NCBI GenBank assembly: GCA_002007465.1
Contig: LNAC01000039.1
Span: 1,180,997 to 1,244,996 of the forward strand
Source: Ailurus styani
Lineage: Eukaryota > Chordata > Mammalia > Carnivora > Ailuridae
Length of the DNA: 64,000 nucleotides
Direction of reading: 5' to 3'
Shown here: positions 34,215-44,904 of the stretch, piece by piece
How positions within the stretch are numbered: position 1 is the first letter of the stretch
Layout: each line of letters opens with the position of its first letter
Made by a program: the position numbers and the translations under genes
The notes under the pieces: generated by a model
Database searches by the model: none
Told to the model about the DNA's origin: nothing
The model's input: the letters and a program-made list of their open reading frames with translations, nothing else

Positions 34215-34300
34215 ATGTGTCCCAGAATCGCCTGCAAGCCTCGGAAAAATACAAATGCCCAGATTCTGCTTTGGAGCCACTGGATCAAAGAATCTGAGGG
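34215..34300 (+). mobile_element. MER5-like fragment, sense
   Basis: CAGAATCGCCTGCAAGCCTC, ATACAAATGCCCAGATTCTG and GATCAAAGAATCTGAGGGGA GGGGACTGG are close to the MER5 order (CAGAATCACCTGGAGGGCTT, GATTCAGTAGGTCTGGGGTG). Terminal repeats are not clear. Confidence 0.5.
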
Positions 34301-34802
34301 GAGGGGACTGGGTAGACACATTTACTTAACCAAAGCTCAAAAACATGGACATAAAGACATTTTCGGTTTCAAGAGAGATTTTTGTGACCAGAATCCTTAA
34401 ATCTGGAGTGGAAAAGACAAGAGGCTTGAAGACATTTCCCTGCTTGGCTCCATAGGTGGTTTGGGCTTCTAGGAAGACAGCAATCAGAGGCAGGGGGGAG
34501 CAAGTTGAGAGAGCAGGAGGTGGGGATGGGGGACACTGTGGGCAGTCCAGGGCCGGGGCCGAGGGGACCGTGAGAGAGGAGAGAGGAGGGAAGCATACAT
34601 ACTGATGTAACTGAGTTCTACCGAGGTCAGCGGCAGCTGCAACCACCAGGTACCCTTGGGCAACAGTAGGGGCTGGGGCGGGATCGAAATAGCCAGAGGT
34701 CACAAGGGGGCTGTGGTTGACAGACCCACTTGAGCACATGGGCAGACATCCTGCTGGGGACTTCCAGACTGGCTGGGGAGGAGAGGAACTCTGCTGTGAG
34801 AA

Positions 34803-34915
34803 TCAATCATTCATTTAAAACCTATTTATTGAGCACCTACTACTTGTCAGGCACGGTTGGAAGTTCTGGGATTGGTCACAGGAGACAGTGGGAACAAAGC
34901 CAGCCCCAAACTTAG
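34803..34915 (-). mobile_element. L2 LINE 3' end, antisense
   Basis: CAATCATTCATTTAAAACCT ATTTATTGAGCACCTACTAC TTGTCAGGCACGG, then AGACAGTGGGAACAAAGCCA: antisense L2 terminus. It stops about 140 bp before the N gap. Confidence 0.9.
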
Positions 34916-35056
34916 GAAATTTGATTTCTTTGTGCTCCCCTGACAGTCCTAGGTCCTGACTAGTCAAGTCCTGAGGCATTAGAAATCTCATTTTCATATC
35001 TAATGTTGAATTCCAAAGGCACAAAGGGATATGGGTGGGTATTTCTTCCCACACAC

Positions 35057-35260
35057 NNNNNNNNNNNNNNNNNNNNNNNNNNNNNNNNNNNNNNNNNNNN
35101 NNNNNNNNNNNNNNNNNNNNNNNNNNNNNNNNNNNNNNNNNNNNNNNNNNNNNNNNNNNNNNNNNNNNNNNNNNNNNNNNNNNNNNNNNNNNNNNNNNNN
35201 NNNNNNNNNNNNNNNNNNNNNNNNNNNNNNNNNNNNNNNNNNNNNNNNNNNNNNNNNNNN
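35057..35260. other. Assembly gap, 204 N
   Basis: Unsequenced. The left edge ends in CCCACACAC, so a CA-rich simple repeat may have caused the break. Frames reported across it would be artefacts. Confidence 1.
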
Positions 35261-38200
35261 AAAGAAAAGGGAAATCCTTTTTTGGCCTTCCTGTGTTTTT
35301 TTTTTTTTTCAAGGTGTATTTCCACCATACACACTGGCGGTTTCTCTGGGATAAGAGGCATCCCTGAGACCCCGAGCTGGCCCTGTCTCATTTCCCACTC
35401 AGCCCACCAGTCCCCGGGAGAACACAAGCAGCCTGAAGCCTCCCCTTTGTTCCAGCAGCAGCTGTCTGCTGGGATGAGCTCTCAAGAGCCCAGGGTAACG
35501 GTCCTGCCCTAACTGCTCACCAGCAGCTATGAAAGGAAAACAGGCCGCCACATGAACACGATGCTCTTTAATTATGAGGTCCCCCCCATGGAAGGAAGGC
35601 CAGCAGACAGGCAGACACATTCCAATTACACTAATACACCTTGTAAACATCAAATATTTTTATTCTGAGATTAAAGAGAGCCCGTATCCTCACAACACTC
35701 CTGAGACGACTGTGTATCTCAGGGCTATTGCCAGGGCTGCTGGGGAAACAGGATTTCCTCTGGTTAAAATAGACTTTCACAAAAATAACAGCCTCAAGTC
35801 TGGAGGTGGTCAAATGTGACTTCCACTGTCCCAAATCTCGATCGTGGTTCTCAAAAAGCTTTCAGAAAGGACCAAGCTCCTATACTCACGACAAACTGAT
35901 TAGTCTGTCTTCATTTTCTTCCAGTTTTTACCCTAACCAGACAAAAGTCTGTGACCAGTTGGTTGCCTTGGTGAAGGCTTGGTGGTGGTGGGCCTTGAGG
36001 CTTAAATAAGGTTGCTGCATGGGTTACGTGCCTTCACTCAGTGTCCAGTCTTCCCGGGCCACATGTTCACATTGAACTAACTCAGCCATGTTTGGTTTCC
36101 CAGGTCAGCTGGGGACCAGTGGCCCAAATATGCCAAGTGAACTGTCTGGGTGACTAGCCACTGGTTCTGAGCTAACCTGAGGAGAGAGGTGGAGGAGGCT
36201 GGGGACACCCATACAAATGCCTTTCTGAGAGCAGATCTTTGGGTAGGTTGCCATCATAGGCAAAGAAAAAAAATACCCTTGTTCTTCCTGATCCTCTACC
36301 ACACATAAATGTTGGGACAAATCAATGAACCCTCAGAGAGATAGGTCTTCCATTTGAACCAGTAAAACTCAACTCGCATGAGATGTAGACTCCTCCTTAG
36401 AGCAGACAACTCCACATTACAACAGTAGCTGTGTGTGGATGTCTGTGGAACAGTTGAAGGCCAATCGGTCTTTATAAGGGGCATCATAGCTTCAGTATTT
36501 AGGAGAGTTCAATATGCAGAGAAGACAGAAAGTGAATCCTTGAAAACCATCCAACTGCACATGAACAATAATTTCTAATTTCTCCATAACATTTGAATGT
36601 TTGTGTATCATTCCACCAAAGTGGGTGTTAATGGTACAAACTGAGAGAAATGATGCCCTGTGGGTTCCTCTGCAGGAACATAGCCTCTCTGGCACAGGGT
36701 GAGGAGGTGATCAAGAATCTAGAACCAATGACTCTTCCACCTTAATGGCTCATGTGGTAAAGCTTCAAAACACTTAGGTACTACTTGAATGGATCTAAAA
36801 TTGGGCAGGACCTTGGCACTGAGGTAACATAGATAAATGCTTTTAACTAAAAAAGAGTCTAGTGGAAAAGTACAATAGGAATGAGAATGCCAAAGGAATA
36901 CTTCAGGTATTGGAAGACTGGAGGTTGTCCTTGTATGGGCATGATAGATTTCTGCTCGAATGTACTGTATTTGACTACAAATACCAAATTCTCACTACCT
37001 AGTATATTTGGGGAACCTCTCTTAGTTTAAAAAATTACTTTTCCTTTTTTCTTAGACTTGATGTGGAAATCATTACAGAAAAAGTGACAAGTGATTTCAC
37101 TGCCAACTCCAAATTTGTTTTTACTTTTCGTAAAAACTGAAAGTGATGTTTCTGAGCAGAAATGGATATGCATCCTAAGGACAGCCTTTTTTTATGAAAT
37201 CAAGTCGATATCAAACTTTTTTTTACTAGAATTACTAATGCATTACGAAGACTCGTATTTCTTTAAATAGAAAATAAAAGTCTACTTTCCCATAACTTAG
37301 ATCAGAAAGGCTGTTTCTTGTTTGCTGGGGGTTTTTTTATAGTTGCAGCTTAAATTCGGGATGATTTTTATGAGGCAAGGAAGACGTAGATCCTTCTGCA
37401 AAAAGAGGAACTTTCACAATTAGTGAAAACCAAGAGTGCTGACATGAGGGGCCAGGCCAGGGGAAGATGATGTTACCACAGGGCTGCGGTGAAGGGAAGC
37501 CAAGCCCCCCAGCCTACCTTCCCTGCCTGCGAGCCAAATTCATACCCACCCCCACACGATGGATGTGTTCCATCTGATTCCCAAAGCAGGTACCACAATA
37601 AAGAGCAAAATGCCTATCTTTGCTTCTAATATTGAAACCAGCTGTGTTTATTCCTCCCTGACCACCTCTCATTCTGCCTCCCCTAGTCATTTGCACACAC
37701 AAAATGTTTTCAAGCCAACAGGCAACTTTTCAACTTCATGGCACATGTAACTTCTTAATAGCAAAAGCCTGCTACTTTTCGAAAATTGCAAGTACCCGGT
37801 AGAAACCATGGTGATATATAAAAGGATGTCCTTCTCTTAGAAGGGGAAACTTCAAAGCAATCCCTGACATGCCAGAATCCACTGCTTTTCCAGTAAATAT
37901 TATCTGTTTTAGCCAGAGAATTCTAGAGTCTTCGATAAGTTCAAAGATGGAAGACCCCTGTGTTTAGTACAGCACTTCTATGTGTATTCCGAACTAGAAA
38001 ATGTCAGCAATCAGGCGTGTACAACCTCACAAGCTGGACACTCAGAGGAGAGCAAAAGTTCATTTTAGTTTTGCAGACCCTTTTCATGAAGAGCCATCAG
38101 CAAGCATGTGCACAGGTCCCCAGGGCCAGGTGCTATGGCAATGGACACAGCAGCGGAGGTGGGCAGGAAGTCAGAGCTCACAAGGGGTGTTCATTGCAAA

Positions 38201-38270
38201 TCAACAGGGCAGACAGACAATACCAGAGAAAGAAGATTGAAGGATTTGATACATAACTTTTAAGGACAGA
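35261..38270. other. No gene recognised; single-copy-like 3 kb
   Basis: Largest stretch with almost no recognisable repeat. A T-run lies at 35296-35309. Several short frames (e.g. 35399-35653 -, 37960-38256 +) overlap others on both strands, and none has a recognisable domain or clear splice context. A conserved noncoding function cannot be judged from one sequence. Confidence 0.45.
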
Positions 38271-38276
38271 ATTAGT

Positions 38277-38447
38277 GGGCGCCTGGGTGGCTCAGTCAGT
38301 TAAGCATCTGCCTTCAGCTCAGGTCATGATCCTAAGGTCCCAAGATCGAGTCCTGTGTTGGACATGCTCAGTTGGAGTCTACTACCCCCCTCCACCTCTG
38401 CTCCTCCCCCCTGCTCATGCTTTCTCAAATAAATAAAATCTTTTTTT
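38277..38447 (+). mobile_element. Can-SINE, older type
   Basis: GGGCGCCTGGGTGGCTCAGT CAGTTAAGCATCTGCCTTCA, diverged middle (GGACATGCTCAGTTGGAGTC) and tail CAAATAAATAAAATCTTTTT. AATTAGT before and AATAGT after may be the target duplication. Confidence 0.95.
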
Positions 38448-38550
38448 AATAGTACCACTTATGTCTTTTTTAACTAATTTCTATATTAATGATGAAAATT
38501 CATATGTATTTGTTAAATAATTTATATTAGGGAACTACGAAGTGTTTTAG

Positions 38551-38551
<1 letters not shown>

Positions 38552-38588
<37 letters not shown>
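38552..38588. repeat. (GT)n microsatellite
   Basis: About 18 perfect GT units. The reading frame through it (Cys-Val repeats) is not a gene. Confidence 0.98.
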
Positions 38589-38591
<3 letters not shown>

Positions 38592-39065
38592 GGTTTAATT
38601 TGTGTCCTCAACCCTCATTCATACGATGTCCTTTCTGTCCCCAGCCTGGTGTCCAATGTCACCATCTTCACACTCACCACACTCACCACAATCTGCCCTC
38701 AAAGTTTCACCAAAATCTAAATGGAACAATTCCTGGAGTTTTTGCTGACACAGATTACCTTCCATTCTGTAGAGAATCAACCTCAGCAAAGCCCATGAAT
38801 ATCTTTTTTGGTGAGGTGATGGGGAGGGATTGTTTGCTCTGTCCATTACTTAGAGCTGCCCTATGTGAAATCTTTTAGCTCTTTCTTATCTTTCTTAGAT
38901 CATAACAGGACATCATATAAGCTCTTCTTTACCGTATGTAAAATAAATTCCCAAGATCTCCAACAAGAAGGAATTCATGAGACAACCAAATCCAACGCAG
39001 TAAAAGGAGAGAATGTCAAGGAACAAATTGGAAGGAAAATATAGACAGAATAAGACACTATTTGG

Positions 39066-39266
39066 GGGGCACCTGGGTGGCTCAGTGGGTTAAAGCCTCT
39101 GCCTTCGGCTCAGGTCATGATCTCAGGGTCCTGGGATCGAGTCCCACATCCGGCTCTCTGCTTGGCAGGGAGCCTGCTTCCTCCTTTCTCTCTGCCTGCC
39201 TCTCTGCCTACTTGTGATCTCTCTCTCTCTCTGTGTCAAATAAATAAATAAAATCTTTTTTAAAAA
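39066..39266 (+). mobile_element. Can-SINE, young mustelid-type
   Basis: Full copy, GGGCACCTGGGTGGCTCAGT GGGTTAAAGCC through TAAATAAATAAAATCTTT. AAGACACTATTTGG at 39052-39065 and 39267-39280 is a perfect 14-bp target duplication. Confidence 0.98.
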
Positions 39267-39280
39267 AAGACACTATTTGG

Positions 39281-40160
39281 AATAAGATTTAATTGAACTG
39301 AGCACAGGATAAGAAGACAGAAACATGGGCATTCTAATCCCATTTTTTTGCCACTGGGCCACGGGGTAGCCGATTACTTCTCCTCCATCCCAATCTCCCC
39401 ATGGTATAATTCAAATTTTCTACTTACCCATTGGGATACACAAAGTTAATCCACTGAGCCAGCCAAACATCCCCCCCACCCCCACCTCCCCACCGCCAAG
39501 GGAGGTTTCTATACCAAGAACTGAGGCTGGCTGTCCTGAAATAGAACACGTTCTTGTCTAAATACAGCTGGTACACTTCTTATTCCTCAGCTTGCCTTTT
39601 CCTGAGCCCTGTACATCACACTCCCTCCTATTATTGCACCTCGACAATTACTCAAACTGAAATGCAGCTGAGTAGTTCACGGTTTTCTTAAAATACTACA
39701 TCCAGGCTTTTGTTACAATATCCTAGGGCCATTGGCAGCATTTTCACAAATACAAGGCAATCTCTTTCCTTTCCTTTCAAGCTTCTTGCACAGGACAGGT
39801 TGTCTCACCTGGTCCCAGATTTTGAGAGTATGCTTTTTGAACCTACAAGCTTCCACAGGGAGCTAACTGTGGAGACATACCCCATGGATGTCTCTGAGGA
39901 CAGAATCAAAACACATCTAACATGTGTTACATACGATGAGGCATTCTTACATGACCTCCACGATGTAAGAGAAACAAGAACCACAGAGGCTATAATTAGC
40001 TTCATTTCAGTAAAGAATGGTATACAAAGGACAGTTCATGGACCAATGGATTTTAAATCTATGCAGTTGTTAAAAATACATATATTCCTTGGCCTATACT
40101 AAACCTGCAAATTAGGATCCTTTTGGTAAGATCCACAAATCCTTTTTTTTTTTTTTTTAA
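39281..40160. other. No gene recognised; C-rich and T-run patches
   Basis: CCCCCCCACCCCCACCTCCC lies near 39471-39490 and a T-run at 40142-40158. An open frame of 130 codons at 39710-40102 (+) has a natural-looking composition but no domain, partner exon or start context that I recognise. Confidence 0.4.
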
Positions 40161-40162
40161 AC

Positions 40163-40345
40163 TAGAGCCCCAGCTCTGCCATTGCTTAGGGACAAACACT
40201 GAGGAAGAAGTTATTAAGCCTCTCTGAGCTTTAGTTTTCTTATCAGTAAAATGTTTATAATACCCAACCCTTAGGGTTTTTGTGAAGAGTAAACAAGATA
40301 ATATGAGGGAACCACCGGGGACAAAATAGGCACTTGAGAAATGGC
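40163..40345 (+). mobile_element. MIR SINE, sense
   Basis: AGCCCCAGCTCTGCCATTGC TTAGGGAC, AAGCCTCTCTGAGCTTTAGT TTTCTTATCAGTAAAATG and TTAGGGTTTTTGTGAAGAGT AAACAAGATAAT match the MIR core and 3' part in order. Confidence 0.88.
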
Positions 40346-40649
40346 AGCTATCAACAACAATAAAAGAGCGGTACAAATGAGAACGGCCTTGTGTCTGGAA
40401 CAGGAAGGAAACCAAGAGCACAACAGTGAGTAAAGCACCGAGGGGTAGATGCAGCCTAAGGTGCTCAGACGCTACTCACTCCCAACACGCAGAGACCCAC
40501 CCAACTGCAGGCCCAGCTGTGGGTATGAGAAGGACAATAGGAAAGAGCAGGGATGGCCCAAAGAGGGCCGAGCAGCCTCAGAAATGCAGGCCGAGAGCAG
40601 CCTCAAGGAAGCAGGCAGCCACATAATCCAGCAGCCCAGCCATCTAGCT

Positions 40650-41182
40650 ATCCCACTTCTAGGTATTCATCTAAAAGCTAATCTCTGTCTCAAAATGATG
40701 GCTGCACTCCCCTGTGCATTGCAGCATTATTTACAATAGCCAAGACATGAAACAACGTAAGTGTCTGTCAGATGACTGGATAAGAATAGGGAATGATATC
40801 ATACCTACATTTGTATGTGTATGTATACATACTCAACTCTATACACACTTATACGCATTTAACACATACACACATACTCAGCCATTAAAAAAGACCCGGC
40901 CGTTTGTGACAAGGTGGATGAACCTAGAGGACATTATGCTAAGTGAAACAAGCCAGACACTGATAAATATCACACGATCTTACCTATATGTGGAATCTAA
41001 AAAACAAAGTTGAACTCATAGTAACAGAGAGTAAAATGGTAGCACAGAGGCTGCGGGAGTAGGGAGAAAAGGTGAGATGTTGATCAATATAAATCAAAGG
41101 GCACAAACTTCCAATTATATGGGAATTGACTGGTCAATATTAAGAATCAAACTGTAGAATATAGCGGATACCCATATTCAAC
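40650..41182 (+). mobile_element. L1 (L1M-type) ORF2 end and 3' UTR, part 1, sense
   Basis: TATCCCACTTCTAGGTATTC, GCATTGCAGCATTATTTACA ATAGCCAAGACATG, GGATGAACCTAGAGGACATT ATGCTAAGTGAAACAAG and TATATGTGGAATCTAAAAAA CAAAG are the L1 ORF2 terminus and early 3' UTR. An ATAC-rich patch (40812-40875) lies where the genomic hexamer variation is common. Stops and indels rule out function. Confidence 0.93.
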
Positions 41183-41214
41183 ACTGTTGTTTGTTTTGAG
41201 TTACAAATTGTTTA

Positions 41215-41397
41215 GAATTTTTTTTTCCCAGAGGGGTTCGTTCTTAGCTATTTCACCTCTAAATACCACCACAGTTACTGGGGTTACATGAGGTAAAGGA
41301 AAAAACCCAATGGCAACAACATGGCTATCTGGAATTCTGACAGAAAATTTACCGTGCCCATGTCTTGCAAAGTGCTTAGAGCTCACCCTAAGACCTT
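41215..41397 (-). other. Inserted segment inside L1, possible short retrocopy
   Basis: Non-L1 sequence splits the L1 3' UTR. On the minus strand it ends in AAAAAAAAA (plus-strand T-run at 41219-41226), as a 5'-truncated retrocopy would. A 61-codon minus frame crosses it, but I do not recognise the product and no target duplication is evident. Confidence 0.35.
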
Positions 41398-41650
41398 AAA
41401 TAAGTAGGTTCTGGGAATCTAATGTATAACGTGGTGACTAGAATTAATAGTAATGTATCATATACTTGAAATTTGCTAAAAGAGTAGATCTCAAGTGTTC
41501 TTTCATACACACGCACAAAAGATAACTATGGGAGGTGACAGATATGTTAATTAGATTGACTATGGTAATCATTTTACAATGAACATATATCAAAGCCTCA
41601 CATTGTATACCTTAAATATATCCAGTTTTCATTTGTTAAAAATAAACAAA
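41398..41650 (+). mobile_element. L1 3' UTR, part 2, sense
   Basis: ATAAGTAGGTTCTGGGAATC TAATGTATAACGTGGTGACT, ACTTGAAATTTGCTAAAAGA GTAGATCTCAAGTGTTCTTT, TATGGTAATCATTTTACAAT and TTGTATACCTTAAATAT continue the L1 element interrupted upstream and run to near its end. Confidence 0.93.
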
Positions 41651-41659
41651 AATCAAAAC

Positions 41660-43450
41660 AAGACCAAGAAAAGAAGCAGACACCAAACTTTGGTTACCCT
41701 GTTGGGATTCCACAGGCAGAACAAGAGACTATGGTGTGGGCTCTTTCCAAAGATACGGATTTAGGTACAAAGACTAGGGCAGAAGCCCAGATATCAAAAC
41801 TCCAGATTAATGACCTGCAGAGGGCAGGACCTACATCTCCTCCGATTCTTTCAGAGTGCTTCAGCAGAAGTATCTCATAAATTGTTTTGACTCAGCCAAA
41901 AGCCACACTGGGCCCACAGTGGGGCTGGGTGGACCCAGGTAGAAAGTCCCTGGAGTCACTCCCCTAAAAGGGCAACTGGCAGAGCAAAGCATCTCATTCA
42001 GACATGTTTGGTGAGAAGGGGGTAGGGGTCAGTAGGACACCAGACCATAGGTGAAAGCTGTAGGATGGAAGAAAATAAAGGTCTTTTCTTTCCTTGCTAA
42101 CAGAGCCTGAAAGTATTTCTCATTGAGCTTCTTCCTCCTTCCCCATTATCTGAGGAAAGACAAAAGCCACACCAATATGTTCTCTAGGGGAAAATGGAGA
42201 AGAACTAAACTGGCTGGTGGGTGGGACATGTGACACATCAGGAGGCATGTGCTGGAGGGAATGAGGCAGACAGGAGAGGGGATCACAGAACAAGACATCA
42301 GGCACTAAATGAATGTGCTAGAGAGTTGGGAAGTGGGGGGTAAGGGAAAGGCTCCTGAAAATGTGAAAGGGCTACAGACGAGGGCAGAGAATGTAAGAAG
42401 AGAAATGCTGTGAACTGTGTACTGGAAAACTCTGGAAAGTTAGCAAGAGTCTTAAAGCAAGAGGAGAACTGCTGTCTGGGCAATGCTTCTTTAATGCAGC
42501 ACTTTGACACTGGACCACATGGGTCCCAGCTGTCTAACAGTTGAAATTAGGAGGAAGTACACTGATAAACAGCATAACCCTGCAATACCTCCCCCATTAT
42601 CGCATCTAGAGAGGGAGAGCCAGATTTGTAGAGAAAAAGACCTACACACCCCCAGGGTCAAGGCTCAACCCACCAAATGTCAGCCCTCCCCAAAAGGCCA
42701 GTCATACCCAGTCCCCTTGCACAAGCCAGTGCCCCTCTCCCATACTAAATGGAGACCTTCTGAGTGCCTGCTCCTCCCCAAAGTATTAACTTTCTATAAG
42801 GGAAGTACTAGTGCTGCTACTCTTCAACCTGAGCCTGCCCCAGCCCTCGCCCACTTCATCCTACCAGCAACTTTCAGCCTTGGCTTAACTTGCCATTTTA
42901 ATCATACCCTCATTCCTGCAACCCATAGAGACTTCAGGAGATGCCCCCCTCTGAGAGCTCATGCCTCAATAAGGTCATTCTGCCGCAAACAATCAACAAG
43001 CACAAAATAAAGATCCTGGCCTTCCAACAATTCCAGACCCAGTGGGAAAAGGGAGGTAAGCCCTTACCAAAGAGAGAGAATTCCAGAAACCAGACTAGTT
43101 CAGTCTGGTGAAAGAAGAGAGATGATGCGGGCTACGCCGGGGTTCCCTACTGGACTGAACATGCCAGTGTGCTGAGTGGCAGAGGCCCTGTTAATTTCCA
43201 GTTCTGTCAAGCTTGGCTCACAAATAGGGCAGCTTAAATTCTCAATAGAGAGAGAAAGCAAAACAAAACAAAACAAACAAAAAAAACTCAGTAGAGGAGT
43301 TTGAAGACCAGGTACCTTCTGTGAGAGACAAAGATGGCAAAGTCCGAGCACCAGGGAATCTACTGGGCAGAGGTCAAGGAGGTCAGTCCCAGGTAGGAGC
43401 TCTGAGGAATGGGGGAGGGGGCTGGACGGGAAAGGAGGGAGGTGATATTT
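41660..43450. other. No gene recognised; contains a 168-codon frame
   Basis: The longest gap-free frame in the window (42504-43010, +) lies here. It is Pro/Ser/His-rich, lacks any domain, signal peptide or membrane segment that I recognise, and has no neighbouring exon structure. I regard it as chance in GC-richer noncoding sequence. An AAAAC-rich run sits at 43257-43288. Confidence 0.4.
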
Positions 43451-43469
43451 GCAGAGCACCTACCAATTG

Positions 43470-43640
43470 TGGGGGACCAGTAGAGGCTTTTTATAGGTCT
43501 TCTCCTTTCATTCTTACAATAATTCTAGGAAGCCTTAACTCCACCTTGTAGCTGAGGCACCTGAGTCCCACCTTCTATGTTGCAATTAATTCATGGCTTG
43601 GATTTGAACACCACCAGGTATGATTCTGAAGGCTGGGCTT
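43470..43640 (-). mobile_element. MIR SINE, antisense
   Basis: TCTTCTCCTTTCATTCTTAC AATAATTCTAGGAAG, CACCTTGTAGCTGAGGCACC TGAG, CATGGCTTGGATTTGAACAC parallel antisense MIR (AATCCTCACAACAACCCTATGAGG, TTACAGATGAGGAAACTGAG, GGGATTCGAACCC). Confidence 0.65.
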
Positions 43641-44326
43641 GTTCACACATCATCAGTGAGCGTGAACCAGACAACACAGAGCAACACAGAATCAGGCTCC
43701 AAAGTGTGTCACAGGGGAAAAGAAATGGTATCTGAGATCAATGTCAAAATCATGTAGGGGGTTGTGGGTGGTACAGTAAGTGGTTGGCCCTGGGTTCATA
43801 ACAACTGGGGCTAGAGGAGACCTGTAGGCTCAGGGCATTGACCTCTCTATTTGTGTGTGCCCTTGAAATTTTCCATAAGACAAAACAAACTCTTTTAGAT
43901 GTGCCATATGAACAGGCAAGCTAAGGCACCATTTCCCCTTGCCTTACCAGTCACTAAACACACACTCTTTGCTTTTGTGCTTCCTTTTGGTTATAAAACT
44001 AAATATTCTACTTAGCAAAGACTCCTCACACTTTTCTAGAAGTTTGCTTCTGTACTGGGTAAGCATACACATTAAGCATGGTTCCATCGAAAAGAACATT
44101 TTCAGTAATTTCTTATTACATAGAGATAAGAGACTTAAGCCTTTTCTCATTATAATAATAAATAAAAAAACAGAATTTAAACCACATTTGGATCATAAAG
44201 TGAATTTCATTTAAATATATAAATAGAAGGAAATACACTAAAATCAAAGCTATGGAATTAATTTTCTGAATTTCACCAACTTGACATTGAACATGTATTA
44301 GTTTTAAGAGAAGAAAAATATTTTAA

Positions 44327-44527
44327 GGGCGCCTGGGTGGCTCAGTGGGTTAAAGCCGCTGCCTTCGGCTCAGGTCATGATCCCAGGGTCCTGGGATCGA
44401 GGCCCACATCGGGCTCTCTGCTCAGCAGGGAGCCTGCTTCCTCCTCTCTCCTCTCTCTCTGCCTGCCTCTCTGCCTACTTGTAATCTCTCTCTCTGTCTC
44501 AAATGAATAAATAAAATCTTTAAAAAA
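44327..44527 (+). mobile_element. Can-SINE, young mustelid-type
   Basis: Full copy, GGGCGCCTGGGTGGCTCAGT GGGTTAAAGCCGC to AATAAATAAAATCTTT. AAAAATATTTTAA at 44314-44326 and 44528-44540 is a perfect 13-bp target duplication. Its last 54 bp recur after an N just downstream, probably from misassembly. Confidence 0.98.
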
Positions 44528-44621
44528 AAAAATATTTTAAAGAAAGNCCTACTTGTAATCTCTCTCTCTGTCTCAAATGAATAAATAAAATCTTTAAAAA
44601 AAAAAAATATTTTAAAGAAAG
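44474..44621. repeat. 73/74-bp direct duplication joined by one N
   Basis: Bases 44474-44546 and 44548-44621 are the same sequence, from CCTACTTGTAATCTCTCTCT through the SINE tail and target duplication to TTTTAAAGAAAG. They differ only by one extra A in the A-tail (11 versus 12). A lone N at 44547 is the joint. Confidence 0.98.
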
Positions 44622-44744
44622 TTTTTTTTTTTTTAAATGAACTCTAGGGACAAAGAACTGGATCAATTAACCTCTTTGGCCTATGATACTCTGTTGTCGT
44701 TGGTGTAGCAGTGGTTTTTCAATCATTACAAAGCTCCTATTAAT

Positions 44745-44900
44745 CAAACAGCTATCTTGAACCAGGCAATGCATAGGTTATTTCTAATCTTTACAACACA
44801 GTCCTGCAAATTAGATGTTTTTAATTGCCATTGTACACTGCTCTTGAACTCAGATCTGCTGCCTCTGAAGCCTGTCCTACTCCCTCACACTTTATCACTT
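44745..44900 (-). mobile_element. MIR SINE, antisense
   Basis: ACCAGGCAATGCATAGGTTA TTTCTAATCTTTACAACACA GTCCTGCAAATTAGATG, then CTTGAACTCAGATCTGCTGC CTCTGAAGCC: antisense MIR with part of the middle deleted. Confidence 0.65.
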
Positions 44901-44904
44901 GCCT

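Noticed and set aside
34815..35512. Long frames on both strands across 35057-35260
   Set aside because: They exist only because N triplets carry no stops.
38555..38878. 107-codon plus frame starting in Cys-Val repeats
   Set aside because: The start lies in a GT microsatellite.
39710..40102. 130-codon plus frame
   Set aside because: Reasonable composition but no family recognised, and no supporting splice or promoter structure.
42504..43010. 168-codon Pro/Ser-rich plus frame, longest without N
   Set aside because: No recognisable domain, signal or exon context; one such frame is not surprising in 128 kb of strand sequence.
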